The notes below the pieces were generated by a model. That model was not told where the DNA came from and did no database searches. It saw only the letters and a program-made list of their open reading frames with translations. Below, piece after piece: positions 1-5,061 of a stretch of 8,519 nt of DNA; the first letter of the stretch is position 1, and each line of letters opens with the position of its first letter. The position numbers were made by a program, and so were the translations under genes. Source of the stretch: Ferruginibacter sp. (GTDB lineage Bacteria > Bacteroidota > Bacteroidia > Chitinophagales > Chitinophagaceae); contig JANYFI010000579.1 in assembly GCA_025362765.1 (NCBI GenBank), positions 1 to 8,519 of the forward strand. Direction: 5' to 3'.

Positions 1-108
1 GGATGTAGTTTTTTGTTAGCAATTGTTTCGCAACAACTAAATAACTTAACTATATCCTTTATTTTAACCTATGTGGGTAATATGCAACCTTTTTCGAAAT
101 AATAAAAG

Positions 109-117
109 TTATCCACA
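109..117 (+). promoter_or_regulatory. Perfect DnaA-box 9-mer
   Basis: TTATCCACA matches the canonical bacterial DnaA box exactly. A one-mismatch version, TGTGGGTAA (reverse complement TTACCCACA), lies at 72-80 in the opposite orientation. A single perfect 9-mer in 8.5 kb could arise by chance a few percent of the time. No dnaA, dnaN or box cluster is visible here, so this is a site match and not an origin call. Confidence 0.35.
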
Positions 118-444
118 GACCTATTCATGCAACAAAGCCAATGGCAGTTGTTGAACGTTGCCATATATTCGCTAATTTTAACTAAGGCATACGCAGCTAA
201 AATTCCCAAACCATTTCGTAGAAAATAAATTGAATGCACTCAATAAAAAAGTCTGTGTCAGCCTTTGACTTTTAGCTTTAAGCTTTTTACTTTTACCTGT
301 ATGCTGGTGGTGGAGTGTTGAAAATTGTTAAGAATAAAATCTTGTAAAAAGCAGATTACCTTTTCGGTAGCAGGTTTCATTTTTTTGTTATTACGGATGT
401 AAAGATTGTGTAAAATATACACATCTAAAAGTGGAATAGGGATG

Positions 445-466
445 AGTGGTAGCCAGGAAAACCACT
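445..466 (-). terminator. Possible hairpin downstream of the SGNH hydrolase gene
   Basis: AGTGGT (445-450) and ACCACT (461-466) form a perfect 6-bp stem with a 10-base loop, starting about 10 bases beyond the SGNH stop codon on the minus strand. The bases after it on that strand are not a good T-tract, so an efficient intrinsic terminator is doubtful. It may instead be a 3'-end stabilising hairpin. Confidence 0.3.
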
Positions 467-475
467 AAGCATCAT

Positions 476-1201
476 TTATTTCAGCACTTCGGTTATAACC
501 GGTATAAGGGCAGTTACCCAAACCTTGTATTCAATGCCCGACGGATGCAATCCATCTCCTGCAATCAGGTCGGGATTGGTTGCGGCCATTCTTGTAAACG
601 CCGTAATATCAAGATAATTTACGCCCGCCTTATCTGAAAGCTCTTTATTAATGGCATTGAACTCATCAATTTCACGGGCGATGGTATCTTTGAGTGGAGT
701 GTTTCCAAAAGGTGTTACGCTGTAATCCGGTATGGATAAAACAATCACTCTTTTTTTATTGTTACCTGCATATTGAATGGCCTTTTTTAGTAAAACGGCA
801 AACTCGATTGCGTATTGCTGCTGCGATTGCATCTGGTACTGATTGTTTACCCCAATCAGTAAGGTAACAATGTCATAGCTTTTTCTTACAGGTGGTGTGC
901 CGGCAATGCCGTTTAAAAGGTCTGCGGTTGTCCAACCGGTACGGGCAATAATTTCCGGAGTGTAAAACTTTATTCCCTGCCTGTTAAAATCATTCACCGC
1001 CTGAACTGGGAACCTGTCTGCTTCGGGTACCGACTGTCCAATAGTATAAGAATCTCCCAGTGCCAGCAAAAATCGTAACGCAGTATCACTTGTTGTATTT
1101 ACCACCGGCGGATTTATGTTGGTATTTACCATACTATTGGCTTTTGTACAGGACAGAAAAAAATGTACTACTGAAAATATTATAACAAGTAAACTACGCA
1201 T
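476..1201 (-). CDS. SGNH/GDSL-family hydrolase, predicted lipoprotein
   Basis: A 241-residue protein of the SGNH/GDSL esterase-lipase superfamily, whose members cleave ester bonds (acyl, acetyl or lipid esters) with a Ser-His-Asp triad. Block I is LALGDSYT with the nucleophile Ser51. Gly89 in RTGWTT fits block II. IGVNN supplies the block III Asn119. Block V is DGLHPSG with Asp216 and His219. The N-terminus has an Arg, a hydrophobic stretch and FFLSC with Cys18, which reads as a lipoprotein signal peptide, so the enzyme is probably membrane-anchored in the periplasm or at the cell surface. Its length is typical of single-domain SGNH esterases. It lies 91 bases downstream of the phosphorylase gene on the same strand, but a strong terminator separates them, so it is probably transcribed on its own. 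The substrate cannot be read from sequence; a carbohydrate or acyl-ester role is only inference. Confidence 0.88.
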   Translation of the reverse strand: MRSLLVIIFSVVHFFLSCTKANSMVNTNINPPVVNTTSDTALRFLLALGDSYTIGQSVPEADRFPVQAVNDFNRQGIKFYTPEIIARTGWTTADLLNGIAGTPPVRKSYDIVTLLIGVNNQYQMQSQQQYAIEFAVLLKKAIQYAGNNKKRVIVLSIPDYSVTPFGNTPLKDTIAREIDEFNAINKELSDKAGVNYLDITAFTRMAATNPDLIAGDGLHPSGIEYKVWVTALIPVITEVLK

Positions 1202-1240
1202 GTAGTAATAAACGAATTTACAATAACAATGGTTTTGTAA

Positions 1241-1268
1241 AATAAAAAGCCTCCGGTTAAAGAGGCTT
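1241..1268 (-). terminator. Intrinsic terminator of the alpha-glucan phosphorylase gene
   Basis: On the minus strand AAGCCTC (1268-1262) and GAGGCTT (1253-1247) form a perfect 7-bp stem with an 8-base loop, followed directly by a T-rich run (TTTTTATTTT, to about 1241). It begins about 25 bases after the phosphorylase stop codon. This is a classic rho-independent terminator. It lies between the phosphorylase and SGNH genes and argues that they are separate transcription units. Confidence 0.85.
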
Positions 1269-1292
1269 GTTAATAATTAAGCATGGGTAAAA

Positions 1293-2945
1293 TTACTTGT
1301 ATAAAATCTTATAATATTCATCCGCCATACGGTTGCTGTCAAACTTCACCTGCACATCGCTCATTCCATTTTTTACAATACTTCTCCAGGTTTCTTTTTG
1401 ATCATAATAAAGGGGAAGAATCTGGGTTTCCAGTATTTCATACAATTGGTTCAGGTCATATTCGTCCTGCTCCTGTACATGAATATTTTCGTAATCAATG
1501 GGGGGCACCACAAACCCATTATTGCCATTGTGAATAAATTCGCAAATCCAGCCATCATTGGTACTAAAGTTTACCGCTCCGTTCATGGCTGCAGTCATTC
1601 CACTTGTTCCGCTCGCTTCTCTTGGTACGCGTGGATTGTTTAACCAAACGTCTGCCGCTTGTTTCAATCTTTTACTCAGCGCCAGTTCGTATCCAACACA
1701 AACTGCTACATTTTTGTATTGTTTGCTTAAATGAACCAAGTGGTTAAAATCATTGATGGCCGGATAATCAAGCGGGTAAGGTTTACCAGCCCAGATAATT
1801 TGTACAGGGCGTTTTGTATCGTTCAATAGTGCTTCGAAACGTTTGTGGTCGCGGGTTAACAGCTCCGCCCTTTTGTAGCCTGAAAAACGGCGGGCCCAAA
1901 CAATGGTCAATATATCCGGATCCATCAGTTTGCCCGTTTGGTCAGCCACAATATCCATCGCTCTTTTTTTCAAAAATCTTTTGCGGTCATCGAACCATAC
2001 ATCGTTGTCTTCCGCCTTTGCTTTGTACAGTTGTTTATCTGCCCAATAGCTCCAGTTCTGCGCATTGGTAATGGCTTTTATTTCGCAAATGCCTTCGTAC
2101 TTGCCCCACATTTTACGACTCACTTCGCCATGTAACTGCGATACGCCGTTGGCAAGTTTAGCAAAACGCAAAGCGGCCAGTGAGTGATTAAACTGGTCAT
2201 CTTTAATACCGGTTAACCTGCGCACTTCATCTAAAGGCATGCCGCAGAAATAACTCATTTTTTCACAAAGAAATATATCATGTTTTTCATTGCCGGCTTC
2301 TTCAGGTGTATGCGTGGTAAACACCAAGCGTTTCCTTACGTCTTCCAGATTACCAAATTTTCTGTATAAATAAAATGCGGCGCTTATACCATGCGCTTCG
2401 TTTAAATGATACAATTCTGGATTAAAATTAATTTCATCCATCAGTTTTGCACCGCCGACTCCGAGTAAAATAAACTGGGCTACTTTGGTGGCGACATTGC
2501 CGTCGTACAAACGATGGGTAATGGTTTGGCTCACGTAATCATTCTCTGGTAAATCTGTGCTCAATAAAAACATAGGCGCACTCTTAAACGTTTCCGGGTT
2601 CAGGTACCATACTTTTACCCAAACCGGATGATCATGAATGTTGATCTGAAATTTAATGCCGGTATCTTCTAAAAAATTATAAATTTTTTCATTCCATTGT
2701 ACCTGTAGAGTCTGGTCTGCATTGCGTGCCTGGTCATAGTAACCATACTTCCATAAAATGCCGATGCCTACCAGGTTTTGTTTTAGCTCATACGCACTGC
2801 GCATGTGGGATCCCGATAAAAAACCAAGGCCGCCACTGTAAATTTTTAAAGGTTGGTGTACCGCAAACTCCATAGAGAAATAAGCTATTCTTTTGCTGTA
2901 ATTTTCGTCGACTTGAAAGGGAACTTTGAAATTATTAAAACTCAT
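1293..2945 (-). CDS. Short alpha-glucan (glycogen/maltodextrin) phosphorylase family protein, GT35, with Thr at the PLP-lysine position
   Basis: A 550-residue member of the short alpha-glucan phosphorylase branch of GT35, which normally releases glucose 1-phosphate from alpha-1,4-glucans in the cytoplasm using pyridoxal phosphate (PLP). Visible motifs, in order: YFSMEFAVHQP and YSGGLGFLSGSH near the N-terminus (glycine-rich substrate/phosphate loop); HLNEAHGISAAF; VFTTHTPEEAGNE; ARRFSGYKRAELL at about 351-363, whose Arg353 and Lys358 align with rabbit muscle phosphorylase Arg569 and Lys574; and EASGTSGM followed by Thr451. In rabbit phosphorylase the matching segment is EASGTGNMK, whose Lys680 forms the Schiff base with PLP. 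Here the codon is ACT, not a lysine codon. It is far shorter than the 800-850 residues of classical phosphorylases. Start is the ATG at 2945, giving a motif-rich N-terminus. The fold assignment is firm; phosphorylase activity is uncertain because of the missing lysine. Confidence 0.9.
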   Translation of the reverse strand: MSFNNFKVPFQVDENYSKRIAYFSMEFAVHQPLKIYSGGLGFLSGSHMRSAYELKQNLVGIGILWKYGYYDQARNADQTLQVQWNEKIYNFLEDTGIKFQINIHDHPVWVKVWYLNPETFKSAPMFLLSTDLPENDYVSQTITHRLYDGNVATKVAQFILLGVGGAKLMDEINFNPELYHLNEAHGISAAFYLYRKFGNLEDVRKRLVFTTHTPEEAGNEKHDIFLCEKMSYFCGMPLDEVRRLTGIKDDQFNHSLAALRFAKLANGVSQLHGEVSRKMWGKYEGICEIKAITNAQNWSYWADKQLYKAKAEDNDVWFDDRKRFLKKRAMDIVADQTGKLMDPDILTIVWARRFSGYKRAELLTRDHKRFEALLNDTKRPVQIIWAGKPYPLDYPAINDFNHLVHLSKQYKNVAVCVGYELALSKRLKQAADVWLNNPRVPREASGTSGMTAAMNGAVNFSTNDGWICEFIHNGNNGFVVPPIDYENIHVQEQDEYDLNQLYEILETQILPLYYDQKETWRSIVKNGMSDVQVKFDSNRMADEYYKILYK

Positions 2946-3300
2946 AATAGCAATATAATTTTTTTAGGATCGCAAGATAACTGGATTTTTTAGAAAAACG
3001 TCCCTTGTTAAACAAATATTGTGTATAAAATACATATTGAAAGCTCCTGAAAATTTTACAACCACTGTTTAAAAAACAATTACACTGCTGAACGACCTGG
3101 TAAAAAACAGGAGAAATCCGGCACAACGCAGTTCTTTTTTTTCGTGCATATTTTTGATTGCAATGGCTTTTAACTGAGTGGAAATAATAGGGCTGTTTGT
3201 AGAAACCACCTGCAATTATTGCAAGTGTAAATTATTTTAATACTGGTTATTTTGAAATGTACTTATATAGTTGGACCTTGGCAGTGAAAACAGATTATTT
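2946..3300. other. Divergent intergenic region between the phosphorylase gene and the small acidic protein gene
   Basis: This AT-rich 355-base gap should carry the start signals for both divergent genes. A palindrome TTGTTAAACAA lies at 3005-3015, and a short CCTG/CAGG hairpin with a TAAAAAA-containing loop lies near 3098-3113. TATTTTTG at 3149-3156 matches the Bacteroidota -7 consensus TAnnTTTG, but no convincing -33 box sits at the right distance. A minus-strand open frame at 2935-3126 has no family features, overlaps the phosphorylase start, and is not called. Confidence 0.45.
3243..3273 (+). promoter_or_regulatory. Weak candidate promoter for the small acidic protein gene
   Basis: CTGG (3243-3246) and TATAGTTG (3266-3273) are spaced 19 bases apart and resemble the Bacteroidota vegetative promoter TTTG-N19-TAnnTTTG with one mismatch in the -7 box. 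Transcription would start near 3280, giving a leader of about 20 bases before the ATG at 3301. The match is imperfect and would be missed by a strict search. Confidence 0.3.
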
Positions 3301-3597
3301 ATGCAAAAAGTTGTCACTATTGCGATAGACACTACTCAATTAATCAAAGGAAATGCCGGAGCGTTTGCCGTGAATGAATTACCTGAAATAAATGAGGTAT
3401 TGGAATTGGGCTGGCAGATTGAGGAATGGGATTTTTTAAAAGAAGCAGGAACTGATGGACAGGTTTTATTAATGGTTGTTTTAAATGACGAACTGACGAT
3501 AGAAAGCGACTTCAATGATTTTGATATGGAATTTGATGATGCAGGCGACGAGGAAGACAATGACATGTTGGATGAAATAAAAGAAAAAAAAGAGTAG
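3301..3597 (+). CDS. Small acidic hypothetical protein
   Basis: I do not recognise this family. From the ATG at 3301 the product has 98 residues. A TTG at 3271 in the same frame would add ten residues, but it overlaps the candidate -7 element, so the ATG is preferred. The N-terminal half reads MQKVVTIAIDT, then INEVLELGWQIEEWDFL, then VLLMVVLND. This alternation of a strand, a helix ending in GW, and two strands resembles many small proteins with a 'leucine-rich helix plus GW' core, but that is only a shape similarity. Residues about 67-98 are strongly acidic and end in a short lysine-rich tail (EIKEKKE). No signal peptide or membrane segment is seen, so it is probably cytoplasmic. A run of eight A bases just before the stop codon could be slippery. 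It stands alone: the upstream gene is divergent and the downstream gene convergent. Confidence 0.65.
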   Translation: MQKVVTIAIDTTQLIKGNAGAFAVNELPEINEVLELGWQIEEWDFLKEAGTDGQVLLMVVLNDELTIESDFNDFDMEFDDAGDEEDNDMLDEIKEKKE

Positions 3598-3627
3598 GGT
3601 TAAGCTAATAAAAAACCGTATACCATT

Positions 3628-3663
3628 ATTACACTGATTTTAAAACAGGATTACACGGATTTT
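3628..3663. repeat. Two-copy direct repeat with 22-bp period
   Basis: ATTACACTGATTTT (3628-3641) is repeated as ATTACACGGATTTT (3650-3663), with 13 of 14 bases identical and starts 22 bases apart. It lies just downstream of the small acidic protein gene, in the 202-base convergent gap before the RidA-family gene. It could be a dispersed intergenic repeat or the remnant of a tandem array. Its function is unknown. Confidence 0.5.
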
Positions 3664-3768
3664 TATTTATGGTTCGTATAATTGTGTTTTGTGTTATGGC
3701 CATCTGGTAGTATATTTATTTTTCACGACAAAGTATCATTAACATGATGCAATAATCCTATACTATGG

Positions 3769-3802
3769 TAATACCGGTTTAGCGCCGCTTTTGCTGGTAT
3801 TA
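3769..3802 (-). other. Inverted repeat spanning the RidA-family stop codon
   Basis: TAATACC (3769-3775) and GGTATTA (3796-3802) form a perfect 7-bp inverted repeat with a 20-base interior that contains AGCGCCGCT, itself nearly self-complementary. The right arm includes the stop codon of the RidA-family gene. No T-tract follows on the minus strand, so this is more likely a 3'-end structure than a canonical terminator. Confidence 0.35.
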
Positions 3803-4180
3803 TTGTAAGATAGCTGTTACTTCAATTTCAATCAACAGGTCTTCATTGATCAGGCGATTTACTTCAACCATAGTAGCCACTGGTTTTATCGCCGAAAAAA
3901 ATTCACCATGGGCTTTGCCTGCCATTTCCCAATTGCCGATATTGGTTACAAACATGCGGGTGCGTACTACGTCATTTAACGAACCGCCTAATTGCTGCAG
4001 TGCCATTTCTATTTTTTGAAAAATATATTTTGTTTGTACATATAGGTCATCTTTACCAACGAATGTATCGCCATCCATGGCTGTAGTACCTGCCACTTCA
4101 ATAATGTTACCCACTTTTACAGCCCTTGAATAACCTACTATATCTTCCCAGGGCGAACCTGAGCCAATTTGTTGCCGCAT
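3800..4180 (-). CDS. RidA/YjgF/UK114-family protein (lacks the RidA catalytic Arg)
   Basis: A 126-residue single-domain protein of the Rid (YjgF/YER057c/UK114) superfamily, small trimeric cytoplasmic proteins. The best-known member, RidA, hydrolyses reactive enamine/imine intermediates released by PLP enzymes. Landmarks: SGSPWEDIVGYSRAVKVGN at residues 7-25, VAGTTAMDGD around 29-38, DVVRTRMFVTNI at 70-81, AHGEFF at 90-95 and the C-terminal MVEVNRLINEDLLIEIEVTAI. In archetypal RidA an Arg (Arg105 in the E. coli-type protein) lies just before the V-E-V segment; here that position is Ala102 (KPVATMVEV). Enamine deaminase activity therefore should not be assumed. Absence of this Arg is a known feature of some other Rid subgroups, so the protein is probably intact and divergent rather than broken. 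The ATG at 4180 gives the family-typical length. It is transcribed away from the mntR-like operon. Confidence 0.9.
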   Translation of the reverse strand: MRQQIGSGSPWEDIVGYSRAVKVGNIIEVAGTTAMDGDTFVGKDDLYVQTKYIFQKIEMALQQLGGSLNDVVRTRMFVTNIGNWEMAGKAHGEFFSAIKPVATMVEVNRLINEDLLIEIEVTAILQ

Positions 4181-4249
4181 TTGTACTATTTTTTAAGCAA
4201 GGTACAAAAACTGACTAATATTTTAACTGGCAAACCAGCACGCATCTCC

Positions 4250-4326
4250 AATTGTCGCTGGCTGGCGGATACGTCGGCAGGCAGGACGCTACCACCACTT
4301 ATGGTGTTACAGGTAAATCGACAATT
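4250..4326. repeat. GC-rich intergenic element bounded by perfect 8-bp inverted repeats
   Basis: AATTGTCG (4250-4257) and CGACAATT (4319-4326) are perfect inverted repeats delimiting 77 bases. Inside, 4256-4290 is markedly richer in G than the AT-rich surroundings and contains repeated GGC/GGCAGG-like words. A second hairpin, CACCA-CTTA-TGGTG, lies at 4293-4306. The architecture resembles a small REP- or MITE-like palindromic unit. It lies upstream of the mntR promoter, so it is not in that gene's leader and is not a riboswitch for it. Confidence 0.45.
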
Positions 4327-4348
4327 TTAGAAAAGCGCCAATCATTTA

Positions 4349-4379
4349 TTGGACTTACTACAAATTTTTTTTAGATTTG
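4349..4379 (+). promoter_or_regulatory. Bacteroidota-type promoter of the mntR-mntH operon
   Basis: TTGG (4349-4352) and TAGATTTG (4372-4379) are separated by 19 bases. The -7 element matches the Bacteroidota consensus TAnnTTTG exactly, and the -33 element is a close TTTG/TTGG-type match. Transcription would begin a few bases after 4379, leaving a leader of only about 15-20 bases before the ATG at 4402, with no room for an upstream riboswitch. Confidence 0.7.
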
Positions 4380-4385
4380 TCTAAA
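4370..4385. promoter_or_regulatory. 16-bp palindromic operator, probable MntR-type binding site
   Basis: TTTAGATTTGTCTAAA is a perfect inverted repeat (TTTAGA / TCTAAA) around a TTTG centre. It covers the -7 element of the promoter directly upstream of a DtxR/MntR-family gene. Binding here would block RNA polymerase. The TTTAG...CTAAA arms resemble the TTAGG...CCTAA arms of DtxR-family operators in general form. That the adjacent regulator binds it is inference from position and symmetry. Confidence 0.6.
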
Positions 4386-4401
4386 TTAAATTTTAGGTAG
4401 C

Positions 4402-5061
4402 ATGAATTATTCTGTTTCGGAAGAAAATTATATCAAAAGTATTTATCACCTGCAGCAGCAAACAGACACCGTAACTACCAACTCATTGGCGAACGAACTT
4501 CGTACCAAACCAGCATCCGTTACAGATATGCTGAAGAAACTTCGTACCAAGCGCCTGGTAGACTATGAAAAATACCGCGGATTTAAGCTGAACGCCGCCG
4601 GTAGTAAAATTGCCCTTGGCATAGTTCGCAGGCACCGGCTATGGGAATTTTTTTTAGTAAACAAACTGGGCTTTGAATGGGATAAGGTACACGACATTGC
4701 GGAAGAGCTGGAACATGTGAGCAGTGCCGAGCTGATAAAAAAACTGGATAGCTTTTTAAACTTTCCTCAAACTGATCCGCATGGAGACCCAATACCGGAT
4801 ACCAATGGAAAAATGGCCGTAATAAAGCAATTGAGCCTGGCAGAAATTGACGCAAAAAAAACGGTGGTGGTAAGTTCGGTTGGCAACCAGTCGCCGGAAA
4901 TGCTGGAGATGCTGAAACACTATCATATTGGCATCGGCACCAGCTTAAAAATAAACAGGCATTTTGCATTTGACGGTTCAGTAGAAATAAAAGTTACCCA
5001 GCAAAGCGCCTGTATTATCAGCGGGCAAATGGCTAAAAATATATTTGTACATCATGGATAA
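4402..5061 (+). CDS. mntR: DtxR/MntR-family metal-dependent transcriptional repressor
   Basis: A 219-residue metalloregulator. Proteins of this family bind DNA as metal-loaded dimers and repress metal-uptake genes. Residues 1-63 form the winged helix-turn-helix (TNSLANELRTKPASVTDMLKKL is the HTH core). Residues 64-125 are the dimerisation/metal domain, with RRHRLWEFF and KVHDIAEELEHV providing His78, Glu82, His97, Glu101, Glu104 and His105. About 150-217 is a FeoA/SH3-like domain, which B. subtilis MntR lacks and DtxR has. Glu101 occupies the position of DtxR Cys102, as in manganese-type MntR proteins (Glu99), which points to Mn(II) sensing. However, B. subtilis MntR Asp8 and Glu11 correspond to Asn9 and Lys12 here, so metal site geometry may differ. 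The ATG at 4402 has AGG five bases upstream and a family-like N-terminus. It overlaps the transporter gene by 8 bases and is probably autoregulated through the palindrome at 4370-4385. The symbol is by family and context. Confidence 0.88.
   Translation: MNYSVSEENYIKSIYHLQQQTDTVTTNSLANELRTKPASVTDMLKKLRTKRLVDYEKYRGFKLNAAGSKIALGIVRRHRLWEFFLVNKLGFEWDKVHDIAEELEHVSSAELIKKLDSFLNFPQTDPHGDPIPDTNGKMAVIKQLSLAEIDAKKTVVVSSVGNQSPEMLEMLKHYHIGIGTSLKINRHFAFDGSVEIKVTQQSACIISGQMAKNIFVHHG

Larger units (their letters stand above)
1..475. other. Gene-free AT-rich region with DnaA-box-like sites and short inverted repeats
   Basis: No convincing coding region is visible on either strand. Reading frame 1 is open from base 1 to a TAA at about 100-102, but the translation is unremarkable and has no start in the window. 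A perfect DnaA-box 9-mer (TTATCCACA, 109-117) and a near match in the opposite orientation (TGTGGGTAA, 72-80) lie close together. Three inverted repeats follow the same stretch: TTGTT/AACAA (23-36, loop TCGC), ATGGCA/TGCCAT (141-164) and AATTTTA/TAAAATT (174-204). The stretch at 265-297 is rich in CTTT/AGCTTT motifs. I cannot assign a function; regulatory DNA, a small RNA or plain intergenic sequence are all possible. Confidence 0.5.

Noticed and set aside
1..102. Frame 1 open from the window edge to a TAA
   Set aside because: It could be the end of a gene starting left of the window, but 33 codons without a motif are too few to support a partial CDS.
476..2945. Phosphorylase and SGNH hydrolase as one glucan-processing operon
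   Set aside because: A strong intrinsic terminator at 1241-1268 lies between them, and the SGNH protein is a predicted exported lipoprotein while the phosphorylase has no export signal.
2935..3126. Minus-strand 63-codon frame upstream of the phosphorylase
   Set aside because: It overlaps the phosphorylase start and is low-complexity, rich in Phe/Tyr/Lys from AT-rich DNA. No motif or start signal supports it.
4227..4238. CTGG-CAAA-CCAG palindrome upstream of the RidA-family gene as an operator
   Set aside because: It has only four-base arms, no adjacent promoter match, and no linked regulator. Such palindromes are common by chance.
4250..4401. Manganese riboswitch upstream of mntR-mntH
   Set aside because: The best promoter lies at 4349-4379, so the transcript leader would be only about 15-20 bases. 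The structured element lies upstream of the start of transcription.
4583..4969. Minus-strand open frame of 128 codons
   Set aside because: It is antisense to the mntR-like gene, which has clear HTH and metal-ligand motifs, and its translation is rich in Cys/Pro with no pattern.
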